A stretch of 64,000 nucleotides of DNA. It comes from Symsagittifera roscoffensis. Lineage: Eukaryota; Xenacoelomorpha; Acoela; Convolutidae. Location of the stretch: the NCBI RefSeq assembly GCF_963678635.1, contig NC_087065.1:59422754-59486753 (forward strand). Direction: 5' to 3'. Below the pieces are notes generated by a model. That model saw nothing but the letters and a program-made list of their open reading frames with translations. It was not told where the DNA came from and did no database searches. Positions 47,301 through 56,992 of the stretch are shown here, piece by piece. A program made the position numbers and the translations under genes. Every line of letters begins with the position of its first letter. Positions within the stretch are counted from its first letter, which is position 1.

Positions 47301-48124
47301 ACCTCCAATCGGTTGGTGCCGTACACTCCGATCTTGTCCAGACTCCTCGGAGAGTGACCCAAGTGGATCAAGGCGGACCCCACCCTCTGGGCCAGAGTGT
47401 CTACCTCCTCGTATGTCTTCCACGAGTAACTGTCCTCTGAGGGCAGACGGGAACCCAGACAGGGTTTGTCTCCTAAAGAGTGCGAAAATGCCATGTAGAA
47501 AATCTCCCTCCCCGCCCTGTACACCCCCTTGATATACATATTACAACCTGCTGTGATTAAAGACTAAGTTTGGACAGACGTTAATTATCCAAACGTATAA
47601 TTTATTTTCTCTCACTTTGCATAAGAGTGGTTTTATTGTTCTTCCAGTAAAACCAAAATTATTGTTTATGAAGGCGAAAATCCGGAATAACAGGAACAAT
47701 GAAAAAAACTAGAACAAATCATGGGTGTTTTCCATGAACACAAAACCGAGTCATCTCACTCTCGCGTCTAGAAAAAAAATCAAATTTGTAAAATGATTCC
47801 CCCCGAAAAGATTTACTTAAGAGTTCGCGATCATCATGCAAACTTACTCGACAGTCTGAGGCCGCGTTGGAACAAGCAATGCAGGGTGGTTTGTTCGAGG
47901 TCAGTGAAGAAGTCGCTCACGATCTTGTTTCCGGGACATTGTCTCGAAATTCGGACTCCCTCCTGCTCCTGTAAAGTTTATGCAAGTTATAACCTTCTAA
48001 AATGATTCCATTTACCACATTTTACATGCTAAAAATGTAGATTTAACAATAGAAAGATAGCAAATGAGGAAAAACTTACGTCGATTACTTTAGTTTGACA
48101 GTCTAAGTTAGTCTTGATGGTCAT
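38185..48124 (-). CDS. ACSL: long-chain-fatty-acid--CoA ligase (ACSL), ten exons, 681 residues
   Basis: The enzyme activates long-chain fatty acids to acyl-CoA with ATP, for lipid synthesis and beta-oxidation; family members sit on ER or mitochondrial membranes. Ten exons with agreeing phases: 48124-48080, 47968-47848, 47547-47303, 47045-46842, 46339-46109, 45701-45245, 44739-44588, 44276-44016, 38878-38702, 38337-38185; 2,046 nt in total. Motifs in order: 'LVTVPLYDTLG' (exon 4), the ATP/AMP-binding loop 'LFTSGTTGCPKGVMLSNRN' (about residues 251-269), 'PTLFPIVPRLMNKIYD' (exon 6), 'GYGQTETTAA' (exon 7), 'HSGDVGLW' and 'DRKKNIFKLAQGEYIAPEKI' (exon 8), 'LEQVKNIYL' and 'FSIENDLLTPTLKSKRP' (exons 9-10). 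Length and order match ACSL1/5/6-type enzymes. No N-terminal membrane helix is evident. Intron 8 is 5.1 kb and full of Helentron-like elements. Exons 9-10 are duplicated distally in broken form. Confidence 0.93.
38702..38878 (-). CDS. ACSL: ACSL exon 9
   Basis: 59 codons, phase 0 both sides, acceptor GTTTAG and donor CAG|GTCAGA. Carries 'VVADEGVLREEAKNRGVEEK', the usual start of the C-terminal lid region. Confidence 0.92.
38954..40234. other. ACSL intron 8, part without intact elements
   Basis: Intron sequence. A decayed subfamily B Helentron-like copy (minus) occupies about 39451-39831: 'AACCCTGAATGTTCCG' at one end and 'ATTCGGAAC' at the other. Nothing else recognised. Confidence 0.5.
40235..40759 (-). 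mobile_element. Helentron-like (HINE) element A in ACSL intron 8
   Basis: Near-complete 525-bp copy. The 5' hairpin is damaged (TTTAGTATCGGAATTCGGAAC), the 3' hairpin good. AA joins it to the next, very old copy. Confidence 0.8.
40762..41195 (-). mobile_element. very diverged Helentron-like element A
   Basis: Begins CAAGACTTTTCGTATCGG and follows the family order loosely (ATCACAAGTGAAATATC, TTGAGCTCAGTAC). About the oldest recognisable copy. Confidence 0.55.
41197..42239 (-). mobile_element. Helentron-like element A split by a nested copy
   Basis: The first part is 41197-41378 and the second continues from 41898 to CGTCGGAAC at 42239. The element order resumes where it stopped ('GGTAGATTTTATT' | 'TTCCTATTAAG'), showing a clean insertion of the plus-oriented copy 41379-41897. 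Confidence 0.8.
41379..41897 (+). mobile_element. Helentron-like (HINE) element A nested in another copy
   Basis: Complete 519-bp copy, with T directly before GTTCCGACT and TT after CTTG. Inserted into the minus copy 41197-42239. Confidence 0.85.
42240..43535. other. ACSL intron 8, no feature recognised
   Basis: About 1.3 kb of AT-rich intron. No ORF, repeat end or RNA gene recognised. Confidence 0.4.
43536..43822 (-). mobile_element. hAT-like MITE fragment
   Basis: Interior of the hAT-like family in reverse orientation (CTCGGAAAATC, GGCGCGCGCT-type block, 'TCAGCCAAAAATGGATATCTC'), without terminal repeats. Truncated. Confidence 0.6.
43946..43963. repeat. poly(G) run
   Basis: About 15 consecutive G on the plus strand, 50 bp beyond the end of ACSL exon 8. 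One of several long G or C runs in this otherwise AT-rich window. Confidence 0.7.
44016..44276 (-). CDS. ACSL: ACSL exon 8
   Basis: 87 codons, phase 0 both sides, acceptor TTCTGCAG and donor GAG|GTGAGA. Holds 'GYWKDEENTRATIDHDGWVH', 'SGDVGLW' and the hinge block 'DRKKNIFKLAQGEYIAPEKI'. Confidence 0.93.
44588..44739 (-). CDS. ACSL: ACSL exon 7
   Basis: 152 nt, phase 1 to 0, acceptor GTGTTCAG and donor GAG|GTTAGA. Carries the adenylate-forming motif 'GYGQTETTAA'. Confidence 0.93.
44786..44950 (+). repeat. partial tRNA-derived SINE in ACSL intron 6
   Basis: A B-box-like 'GGTCGGTAGTTCGAGGCC' and then 'GCACGTAGTTCATTAGCGG' parallel the SINE at 55547-55775. The head with the A box is missing. The body runs into the hairpin arms described next. 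Confidence 0.45.
44886..45072. repeat. 66-bp-arm inverted repeat (hairpin 1) in ACSL intron 6
   Basis: Arm 44886-44951 is the inverse of 45007-45072 with about three mismatches in 66. The loop is 55 nt, containing 'GAAACGATTATATAACTC' and 'GGCGAAACAGC'. Confidence 0.85.
45073..45203. repeat. inverted repeat (hairpin 2) with the same loop sequence
   Basis: Arms 45073-45107 and 45167-45203 are complementary with a small gap. The loop 45108-45166 repeats the loop of hairpin 1 ('AACGATTATATAACTC', 'GGCGAAACAGCA', 'GGCTTTGTTAATG'), although the arms are different sequence. Confidence 0.8.
45245..45701 (-). CDS. ACSL: ACSL exon 6
   Basis: 457 nt, phase 0 to 1, acceptor GTTTGTAG and donor GAAG|GTAATT. 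Encodes 'VISYLPQAHGFNQVITQCMF', 'TLFPIVPRLMNKIYD', 'GGRVKGMVTGSAPVSAEVLT'. The reading begins at the intron, upstream of the first Met. Confidence 0.93.
46109..46339 (-). CDS. ACSL: ACSL exon 5, followed by a likely GC-AG intron
   Basis: 77 codons in phase 0, acceptor TTGACAG. Contains the ATP-binding loop 'LFTSGTTGCPKGV'. The only donor keeping the frame into exon 6 is GAA|GCAAGT. The nearby GT would shift the frame to an early stop. Confidence 0.9.
46842..47045 (-). CDS. ACSL: ACSL exon 4
   Basis: 68 codons, phase 0, acceptor GTTTTAG and donor CAG|GTTTGT. Encodes 'WDVTQIACNAFSLVTVPLYD', the usual block after the NRxEW position. Confidence 0.93.
47303..47547 (-). CDS. ACSL: ACSL exon 3, with tandem NAGNAG acceptor
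   Basis: 245 nt, phase 1 to 0. The acceptor reads CACAGCAG, so two AG sites three bases apart would add or drop one residue. Contains 'GDKPCLGSRLPSEDSYSWKT' and ends 'YGTNRLE', donor GAG|GTCAGT. Confidence 0.92.
47848..47968 (-). CDS. ACSL: ACSL exon 2
   Basis: 121 nt, phase 0 to 1, acceptor TTTACAG and donor TCGA|GTAAGT. Encodes 'EQEGVRISRQCPGNK' and 'TTLHCLFQRGLRLS', matching the family's 'EGVRRS...FQRGL' region. Confidence 0.88.
48080..48124 (-). CDS. ACSL: ACSL exon 1 (start)
   Basis: 15 codons from the ATG at 48124, donor GAC|GTAAGT in phase 0. Start chosen because it is the only ATG that leads in frame into exon 2 across a good donor. A short N-terminus without membrane helix. Confidence 0.75.
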
Positions 48125-48836
48125 TTTTGGAGCAGATTTTGGAGAAACGGAAGTGTTGATTTATGCAATCTTTGTTTCTTTTGGCGAGTAGTGATGGCTT
48201 TTCTGTAACGGTCAAAATCGGCTATTCGAAGTTTGTTTGTGATTTGATCTCGGCGCGAATCTGAAAGCAGACGAATTGTCTTGTCTGGACAAACTGGTAT
48301 GTTTGAAAGTATGAGGTAAGGTGAAACATATTGACTTCATTTGACCTTTTAGCCAATAAGGACACACTTTGTATGGCGAAAGAGTTTTACTATACGATAG
48401 TGTCAATTTCTGTAAGCAACCTAAGCATCCTTGGAGCCGTTAATGGCAAAAAATGCATGCTTAGCTTATCCAAACAAACTTTGACTATTGATTGTTGTAG
48501 TAGTCTGTAGGTCAAATATGTATAAAATCAATATTTGCTCGTCTTGTAGGTTAAATGAAATAAATTTCAGGTCATGATAGTTGGATGTTGGATGAATGAA
48601 AACATTAAAAAAAGAGATTTTTCCAGCTCATGATATTTTTGAAGCTTCTGCTTTGAAAAGCTCTAATAAAAAGATCGTACAAGAGTGATAAATGTGTCAC
48701 TTAAGAAAAACAAGCGCAAAAATATTAATTAAACTGTTTTAGATAATTTTAGAGCCAAAAAAATTCAGGGACTCTGTTTTTAGGGACTCACTCAACTCTC
48801 ATATATGCTTGGCCAAATGAAACTTTATCGTTTATT
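48125..48836. other. upstream region of ACSL
   Basis: Probable 5' leader and promoter of the minus-strand gene. No confident core promoter motif is identified, and no repeat is recognised. Confidence 0.3.
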
Positions 48837-49367
48837 GTTCCGACTTTCGATACGAAAGTAACGGAATATTTGTGCTCGGGGTGGGTTTTTTTTTTCTTCA
48901 GACAAATTTCGACTTTTTAACTAGCCATTTTTGACGGAAATTTTTATATCATTCGAAAGGTATTGTTGTCCTGAGCTTAAATTTGAAAAGATATTTCACC
49001 TGTGATTACTTTTCGTAAAGTTATGGGGGTTTAAAGATTGCCATTTTGGCCAATTTGGGACAATTAACGCGTGATATATTTTGCGCTATTAACGCGCAAG
49101 CGGAGATTTAATCCGTCCTAGAAATCGTTCCAAATTGGTTGAAAGAAGCTTATTTGCCATAATTGATTTGTTACAAGGAGCAAAATCTATCACTCAATAC
49201 TTATTATGACATGCGGGGGGATGATTTTTCAAAAAAAAAATCAAACTTAAAAAAAAAATTTTAATTTTATTTTATTACATTTAATTTTTTTTTATGTTAC
49301 TACTGCACCATAAAACTTAAAAGGCAGTCGGAACATTCAGGGCTTCGCCCTGATACGAGTAGTCTTG
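48837..49367 (+). mobile_element. Helentron-like (HINE) element A
   Basis: Complete 531-bp copy, T-flanked, both hairpins intact. Lies about 700 bp upstream of the ACSL start. Confidence 0.85.
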
Positions 49368-50063
49368 TTTTATTAGTTTAGGAAATATGCTCTTTGAGAA
49401 ATGATTTAGTTATTATTAAGTGACAAAGTTTGGTTCGTCAAGACAAAATTTGGTCAAAATTGAACCCCTCAGCGAACCCCTTCAACAATCTCAATCCCGT
49501 TAAAAATGGAGTGGCTACTAGGATCGATCCTAGTGAGTGCTTACAACCCTCGGATAGCTCAAGATCATTATAAGCGTGGATGATATGAGTGTTACTAGGT
49601 GCTATAGGGGGATCATTTCGGCTCGAATATTCCGTGGACTCGGCATTCACCATTCATTTTGTTAATTTGGAACTTTTCACTTTATCCAAATTGAAAAACT
49701 TACCTGGGAAATTACTGCGGAAATTTATTTATTCGCGTCCAACTGGTTTTTAAGAATATTTTTAGATATCTTTTTGAAAAGATTTGAGCTCAAACAATGG
49801 GGTTTGATTTTTGTTGTCAGTGATTGAATTTTGTAGCAAATAATAAAATGTGTTTATTTTCAGTTCGAGTTCCCTATTTAACTGTAATCTCAGACTGACA
49901 GGTATATTTTTTGGCAATTTTCTAATCAGGTGCAGAAGAAGTCTTTCTTATTTTAGACCCTGCTTGTCACAAGAACTACTTACACAAGATATTGGTTGAC
50001 GAAAGTAAAACAAATGAAAGTAAAATATGAATGAGTCAAGTCATACGACAGCTAAATACGTAA
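49368..50063. other. no gene recognised; 18-bp perfect palindrome
   Basis: AT-rich. The palindrome ACTAGGATCGATCCTAGT is at 49517-49534, in a short GC-richer patch (49480-49650) that has no recognisable tRNA structure. Confidence 0.45.
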
Positions 50064-50146
50064 GTGTATTTTTATTATTGTGTTGACGTGTTCAAACGAA
50101 CAATTGAATATTTTATACATGACCGCGCAGTCGATCATATGTGGTG

Positions 50147-50325
50147 GTGTGACTCTGAGAGCCAATCAGATTTGAGCACCAAGGGACCTTCAGTAGCAAC
50201 AGAGCACGCACGAAAAGAAAATGATTCAATATATGGTATGAATATGTTCTTAATTTTGGTAAATAAATATGCTAAAACCAACATGTCTTTCAGGACGTTT
50301 CACTCGGACAAACAGAGGAAAATGA
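50147..50325 (+). CDS. possible two-exon gene end, weak
   Basis: A polar, Ser/Thr/Glu-rich reading (after 'WWCDSESQSDLSTKGPSVAT') runs to a donor ATATG|GTATGA at 50235. An acceptor CTTTCAG at 50293 then gives ten more codons to a TGA at 50325. Intron about 58 nt. Composition stands out from the AT-rich flanks, but no upstream exon or family is recognised. Confidence 0.2.
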
Positions 50326-51261
50326 ATGCCACGACCGATATATTTTAATTGCATGCAAAAACAGTAGAAAATTTAAGTTTATCTCACTCAAACAGTACCA
50401 AAATCAACTTGAAGTTATGAAAAAATGCTATTTAAACGAGAATTAAAATAAGTTTGGAATCATATTAATAAAACTTTAGAGAAAACATCAAAAAATAGAG
50501 AGAAGAACTAATTTGAGACTTAATTAAGTAAACTGATTCGTCTTGAGCAGTCCAACACTTTTTCCTTGTTTTTTCAAATGTCATTTTATTCGATTTTTGC
50601 AATTTTCAAGTTTATTTAGTGCTCGCAACATCAACCTTACGTTTTTTAGTAATTTCAATCCAGTTATTTTGAATGTTTTCATTTCACTTTTCGCGGGGGG
50701 GGGGGGGGGTACAACGTTTTATTGTTTTAATGTCTACTTTTAAAGGCAGGACATTTCAACCAAACCGCTTGTATGGCGACACTCTTTTTTTTAATATCCA
50801 ATAAATTAGTCCGTGAAAAAAATTTGTATATTTCAAAAGGAATCCAATCTAAGAAGATTGAAAACAACGGACTAGTAATTAAAGGGTTAAAAAATTAAAG
50901 TGGCAAGGAGTTCACTCTAATCTTAAGTAGATAATTGAAGCAATAGTCTTTTATGATCGTGTAGTATTTACAATAGTACAAATTCTTTATTTTTTCGGAA
51001 TCTGAATTAAGACCAAATTGTATTTAATCAGATATGAACAGGATGCTTTATGTCTAGTATTTTAATGTTTAGAAAAGAATAAGTAAATCGGGGTACGTTA
51101 AGAATGGAAATAAAGTTGTTAACAAAAAAGTTTCAACCCCAATGAAAAGACCAACTCTTTGAGGTCAAATATCAAAAAAAAATCGTTTTAACTTTTTTTT
51201 CTAATGTTCGCTCTGGGGTTTTAAGAATCGCCCATTTGGCTTTGTTCTGGATAATTCTACG

Positions 51262-51685
51262 CAAGGGCGGATTTAGGGGGGGACGTCCTTTTCTTTCAAA
51301 ACCGATCGCCTGCCGACCCAAAGGGTCCCCCTTTGTACTACTTTGAGACATCCACTTTTGGCTGACAGACCCTAAAATATTTCCAAAGGCGCCTTTGGCT
51401 CAATATATACTAATTTTAAGGGGGGAAGGCGCGCCAAAAAAACTCTAATTTTTGGTCAAAGTTTTCCAGAAAGTGTCTTAAAACGCTTTTTTGGCCTGTT
51501 TTATCAATAATTTGACTGCGGCGCAAAAAATTTTGGCCAAAACAAGGTCTTTTTAGTGCTTTGAAGAGAGCTTGGAAAAGCAATTTGCTCAACCTAAGAA
51601 AAAACAAAAGGTCAACTAAGTTTTCAAAACTTTTTGAAAATACGCCCCGCCCCACCCCTCGATAGAATCCTACATCCGCGCCTTG
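51262..51685 (+). mobile_element. hAT-like MITE in left palindrome arm
   Basis: CAAGGGCGGATTTAGGGGG at one end and CATCCGCGCCTTG at the other. Interior matches the family ('GGCTGACAGACCCTAAAA', 'GGCGCGCC'). The copy is diverged. Confidence 0.6.
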
Positions 51686-51811
51686 AGGCCATATATTTTT
51701 CTTTGAAAAAAAAAGAAATCATTTTTTTTTGTTTGTAGTGATGAATTTTTGAGGATTTTAAACTAGACGGCCCAAAAAGAGGAACTAAGTCAAATCATTT
51801 TCAAAAATAAA

Positions 51812-52230
51812 CAATATGCCTCGTAACAGGTCGAAGCCCTAAAGGTTCTGAATGCCTTTTAAGGTCTATGCAGCAATAATAACAAGAAAAAAATTATAAA
51901 AGAAAAAATTAAGATGAAAAAAAACTAAAATTTAATATAATGTATAAAGTGATCGATTTTGCTCTTAGCTACATATCAAAAATGGCAAATAAACTTCCTT
52001 CAACCAATTTGAACCAATTTCTGAGACGGATTGAATCTCCGCTCCTGCGTTAATAGCGCAAAATTTATCGCGCGTTATTTGTCCAAAGTCGGCTGAAATG
52101 GCAATCGTTAAACACCCAAAACTTTTTGAATTATATCAAAAATCTCATCAAAAATGGCTAATTAAAATGTCAAAACTTGGTGAAAAAGAAAAAAAACCGC
52201 CGTTCATTGCGATTGAAAAAGCTCATTTTA
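51812..52230 (-). mobile_element. diverged Helentron-like element at palindrome centre
   Basis: Starts near CAATATGCCTCGTAACAGG with a decayed hairpin and keeps core blocks ('GGCAAATAAACTTC', 'GAGACGGATTGAATCTCC', 'GCGTTAATAGCGC'). Confidence 0.6.
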
Positions 52231-52232
52231 TT

Positions 52233-52730
52233 GCTTCGACTTTTGTAACGAAAGTTACGGAATATTTGTGCCCGGGGTGGTTCTTTTTTTCTTCAGACAA
52301 GTTTCGAGCTTTTAACTAGCCGTTTTTGAAAAAATTTTTAAAATAACATTCAAAAAGTTTTGTTGTCCTGAGTTTAAATTAAAAAAAAAACATTTCACCT
52401 GTGATCCTTTTTGAATAAAGTTATGAGGGTTTAACGATTGCCATTTCAGCCAATTTGGGACAACTAACGCGTCATAAGATTTAATCAGTCTCAGAAATTA
52501 GTCCAATTTGGTTGAAGAAAGCTTATTTGTCATAATTAATATGTAACTAAGCGAAATTTATCACTTTGTACTTTATAAGGCGTGTGGGTGGAAGATTTTT
52601 GCAAAAAAGTTCAAATTTTAAGTTTTTTCCCTCTAGTTTTTTTTCTATATATATAATTTTTTCCTGTTATTATAGACCTTAAAAGGAATTCAGAACATTT
52701 AGGGCTTTGCCCGGTTACGAGCAATGATGT
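52233..52730 (+). mobile_element. diverged Helentron-like element at palindrome centre, opposite orientation
   Basis: Starts GCTTCGACTTTTGTAACGAAAG and runs to a decayed 3' hairpin region (AGGGCTTTGCCCGG). Part of the central palindromic ATTAACGCGC region is deleted. Confidence 0.6.
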
Positions 52731-53165
52731 TTGTATTTTGAAATGTTCTGACTTAGTTCCTCTTTTTGGGCCATCTAATTTAAAAGCCTCAAAAGTTCAT
52801 CCCTTGGATAAAGACAATTGCATTATTGTCATTTTTGTATCAGATCGAACGAAAAATTGAATTTATGTCTACTTTTTAATATTAATTTGTGTCTGCAATG
52901 TGCAGATAAAAATAGGAAACTTCAAAACTTATTTTTTTAACGAGCGTCTGTCAATTCTTAAACGGCCCATAGAAACAATCGTCACTTGTTCCCATTATCA
53001 ATACAAGTCTGCTCGTAGAATACAATACTTGTGGTATGTCAAGGCATACGCCTCAAATAATTTGCCTCAATTCATTTTGAAACTTTTTTAGCACTGAAAA
53101 TTAGTCATGCACAGATAAATTGAAAAATGCGCATTTCATTATTTCATTTTCAAAGCACGTAGAAT

Positions 53166-53606
53166 CAGGGTTAGATCTAGGATTTTCTCAACTCAAGGAG
53201 CGGAGCACCTCGGATTTTTAATTTTTTTTTGAAAACTTAGTCGACCTTTTGTTTTTTTAGATCGACCAAATTGATTTTCCAAGCTCTCTTCAAAGCATCA
53301 AAAAGACCTTGTTTTGGCCAATTTTTATTTTTGCGCGGCAGTCAAATTGTTGTAAAAACAGGCCATAAAAAGGCGTTTAAAGACTTTTTCTGGAAAATTT
53401 GACCAAAATTAGACTTTTCTTGGCGCGCGCTCCCCCCTCAAAATGAGTATATATTGGAGCCAAGGGCGTCTTTGGAAATGTTTTAGGGTCCGTCAGCCAG
53501 AAATGGATGTCTCAAAATAGTACAAGGGGGACTCTTTGGGTTGGCAGGCAATCGATTTCGAAAAAATAAAACCTCCTACCCCCCCCCCCCCCCCAAATCC
53601 ACCCCA
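53166..53606 (-). mobile_element. hAT-like MITE in right palindrome arm, with C-run
   Basis: Inverse counterpart of 51262-51685, beginning CAGGGTTAGATCTAGG. A run of about 18 C sits at its distal end (53577-53594). Confidence 0.55.
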
Positions 53607-54115
53607 GCAAAAAAATTCCAGAACAAAGCCAAATGGGCAAACCCCAGAACGAACAACAATACAATAAAAGTTAATAGGAAATTTTCTTTTCAAATTTGAG
53701 CTCAAAGAGTTCGTTTCTTCATTGGGGTTGAAATTTTTTGTTATTAAGTTTATTTTCATTCTTCCCGTACCTCGATTTTCTGATTCTTTTCTAAACAAAA
53801 GAATATTAGACATGAAGCATCCAGTTCCTATCTGACTAAATACAATTTGGTCCTATTTCACATTCCGAAAAAACGAAGAATTTGTACTATTGTAAAAATT
53901 ACACGATCATAAAAGACTATTGTTTTAATTAATTACTTAAGATTACAGTGGAACGCTTGCCACTTTAGTTTTGTCAGCACTTTGATTACTAATCCGTTGT
54001 TTTCAATCTTTTTAGATTGGTTTAATTTTAAGTATACAATATTTCTCACGGACTACTTTATTGGAAATTAAAAAAAAGTGGACTGGTTGAAATGTCCTGC
54101 TTTTAATTGCAGACA

Positions 54116-55380
54116 ATTAAATGATAAGCACCCGGAGCCTAACAAAAACACAAAGAAAAAGAACACCTGCAAAATCGAAGGCTGAATGAATAAACTCTTT
54201 TTAACATGTCTAACTTTAATCAATATATGTTTTGTTTCATCTGAGTTTTCAGTAGTCTCATTTTTAGAATTATTACAAACGTCTTTTGAAGCTTTCTCGC
54301 TTTAAAACTGGAGCGTTCTAAAGTCTTCATAATTTTCAATCCCATTCTCATTTCTGTTCGCTCAGTCGAGTTAACTTTTCACAGAATAATTTATTTCTTT
54401 CTCTTTCTTTCTTTTTTAAATAAAACTATCAAGATAAATATTTTAATTTTTATAAGTTGCGGAAAAATAAAAGCATCAACACGGATCTAGCAAATTAATG
54501 ACCCAATACTCTGATTGACTATAGGTAGACAAATCAAACAGCAATCTAGACGAGGACTTCAAGCAAATGAGGTGTTAGTTCAAATTTAAAAACTAGGTAA
54601 GGACCCCATCCCTATTGGTACTAAAGATAAATGTTCACTAAGTTTTTAAATTATTTATGTTTATCCAGTTTATAATTTCATACTCTTTTCCAAGTATTTT
54701 TTTTAATATAAATTTTGTCAATAAAAAAATTGATGATCTTAGGTGAGACTTATAGCGATAGGATAAATCACTAAAGAGACAGGAGAGGCTTTACAAAAGC
54801 ACTTGTCCCTCTTTGTAAAAGTTCAACAATTTTTCCTTGTTAACAACTTTGATTTCCATCACTGAAACTGGTTCGAACAAAGTTCAACTCCAAACATCAA
54901 AACTACAATTAATATATTTTTCCTTTTGCCCCGATCCGTTGACTTTTTTTCCCAAAAATTGGAATTCTAGATACAAAGCATCCAGTTTATATCATATTAA
55001 ATGCGTTTCACACTTTATTCAGTTTTTTTAAACAAAATAGAGATTTATCGAAGCGTCCAAGAAAAAATGTGTGTAGAGACTATGGCAAAGTTTTCACATA
55101 CAAAGCGGGTGCTACAATATGAGTTTGATTGAAACTTACCACGAAAGTTTTGTTTTCGAATAAGCAATAAGGGGATCAAATGTTTTCGAACAAACAACAA
55201 GGGTGTTAACAAAAAAATCATTGAACTAGACAGCGAAATCTTATAATTTTATGACCAAATAAATTGAGATATAAAGTCGAAATGAAAACTGTATACTTCA
55301 TCACGAAATCTTCCTACCAGAAATACTTAGCAATAAAAAACGAACGCTAATTTTTCAGAAATGTAAATGCAAAATAAAAT
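54116..55380. other. no gene recognised
   Basis: AT-rich. A stretch at about 54840-55020 loosely resembles the right palindrome arm ('AAAGCATCCAGTTTATATC' against 'GAAGCATCCAGTTCCTATC'), perhaps a third old copy. Confidence 0.35.
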
Positions 55381-55870
55381 CAAGAATGCTTCTTTCAGGG
55401 CAAAGCACTGAAACTTCCAACAGCGGTTTAATTTCTATGGAGTAATTTAAAATAAAATAAATCGATGAAATTTCTAAAAAACTGAAAAAATTTCTAAATT
55501 TTGTTTTGGATGTTTTTGTCACTGAAATTCACCCCCTATATATGAAGTGGGGAGCAGTGTTGAAGTGGTTACGTCTCCGCCTCTCAATCGAATGGTCGGA
55601 TGTTCGAGGCCCACCATGATCCGTGCTCGTTGCTTGAGGGTGAGGCAACATTACCCAGCCCAGAAAAATTAACCAAAAAATGCATGTAGTTCGTAAGCAG
55701 GGTACAACAGCGGTTCGCTGTGATGAGCTGTACAGCTCGTATGTTGGTCCTATTCTTCGTGTATAAATAATCTTAATATATGAATTCAGATAGAAAATTT
55801 TTTGCAACATTTTTCTACGCCCGATTAAAATCAAAGTTACAACAATTTCAAACCGACACTTTGTAAGCGA
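55381..55870 (-). mobile_element. old Helentron-like element split by a SINE
   Basis: Begins CAAGAATGCTTCTTTCAGGG. It is interrupted at 55547 by the SINE and resumes at 55785 with recognisable core ('AGATAGAAAATTTTTTGC', 'GTTACAACAATTT'). The distal half is unreadable. Confidence 0.6.
55547..55775 (+). mobile_element. tRNA-derived SINE with 9-bp target-site duplication
   Basis: 229 bp flanked by ATATATGAA on both sides (55538-55546, 55776-55784). The head resembles a type II tRNA gene: an A-box-like TGTTGAAGTGGTTACG and a B-box-like GATGTTCGAGGCCC about 40 bp later. An unrelated body and a tail ending GTGTATAAATAATCTT follow. Non-coding, moved by LINE machinery. Confidence 0.75.
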
Positions 55871-55984
55871 AACTAAATATTGTATGATTTTTTGAAGGTA
55901 AAAGGGTTCTAAAGTTTTTATATATCATCAACGTGGGAGGAAAACTTTTAACAAGCTCCCTCAAAAAACCTCAATGATGGACAT

Positions 55985-56085
55985 AATATACCTCGAGCAT
56001 GCTGCAAGCACGGTCGAAACATACTTCGAGTACGATAAAAATATACCTCAAGCAGGTTCAAAACATAAGTCGAGCAAATTTCTTT
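55985..56085 (+). repeat. short degenerate repeats around 'ATACCTCGAGCA'
   Basis: Four variants of 'ATACCTCGAGCA' or 'ATACTTCGAGTA' with 20-36 bp spacing. Unknown meaning. Confidence 0.45.
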
Positions 56086-56447
56086 CTTTTCGAGGTTTGT
56101 TAATTTAGTTCGAACAAAAACTATCGGTTTAAACATTAGCGCGCAGCAAAATACAACTTTTGCTTAACTTAAATTGTTTCGCACTAGGCCCAGTTGTGTC
56201 TTCAACTAATCAAAACTAAGGCAATTCAGTTCGGAATTCGATGCAGGCTCAATGATTTTTGTAACTTTTCCATATTCCACCCTTTTCCATTTTTTGGAAA
56301 ACTTATCTTTGATCACCGTAACTCGTAAATTTAAATCTTTATAAAGGAATTAAAATTGAAATTTTCTATTTGTGACTCATTTTAAAATCTTTAAAATAAG
56401 AACAAAAAAATGTAAGATACATTGATTGTTGACGCTGTATGCTTTTT

Positions 56448-56990
56448 GTTCCGACTTTCGATACGAAAGTAACAGAATATTTGTGCTCGGGTGGGTTTTT
56501 TTTTCTTCAGACAAATTTCGACTTTTTAACTAGTCATTTTTGACGGAATTTTTTTATATCATTCGAAAGATATTGTTGTCTTGAGCTTAAATTTGATAAG
56601 ATATTTCACCTGTGATCATTTTTCGTAGAGTTATGAGGGTTTAAAGATTGCCATTTTGGCCATTTTTACCAATTTGGGACAATTAACGCGCGATATAATT
56701 CGCGCTATTAACGCGTAAGCGGAGATTTAATCCGTCTTAGAAATCGTTCCAAATTGGTTGAAAGAAGCTTATTTGCCATAATTGATTTGTTACAAGGAGC
56801 GAAATCTATTGTTTTGTACTTTTTATGGCGTGTGGAGGGATGATTTTTATAGAACAATTTTCAAATTTTAGAAAAAACGTTTTTCATTTTATTTCTTTTA
56901 ATTTTTTATGTTGTACATGTTATTACTGCTCCATAAACGTTAATAGGCAGTCGGAACTTTCAGGGTTTTGCGCTGATCCGAGCAGTCTTG
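56448..56990 (+). mobile_element. Helentron-like element A, array unit 1
   Basis: First of four head-to-tail units. 543 bp with an altered 3' hairpin (CAGGGTTTTGCGCTG). Confidence 0.85.
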
Positions 56991-56992
56991 TT

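Larger units (their letters stand above)
50745..54115. repeat. large imperfect palindrome of about 3.4 kb
   Basis: The left arm from 'AGGCAGGACATTTCAACCA' (about 50755) to about 51811 reappears inverted from about 52740 to 'TGGTTGAAATGTCCTGC' (about 54100). Matching landmarks in both arms: 'TCTTTTATGATCGTGTA', 'ACAATAGTACAAATTCTT', 'TTTCAACCCCAATGAA', and an hAT-like MITE. The centre (51812-52730) holds two Helentron-like copies facing opposite ways. Arms are diverged by many substitutions, so the structure is old. Confidence 0.8.

Noticed and set aside
49490-49650. Possible tRNA or tRNA-SINE around the ACTAGGATCGATCCTAGT palindrome.
   Set aside because: A-box-like and B-box-like words are only about 26 bp apart, too close for a tRNA.
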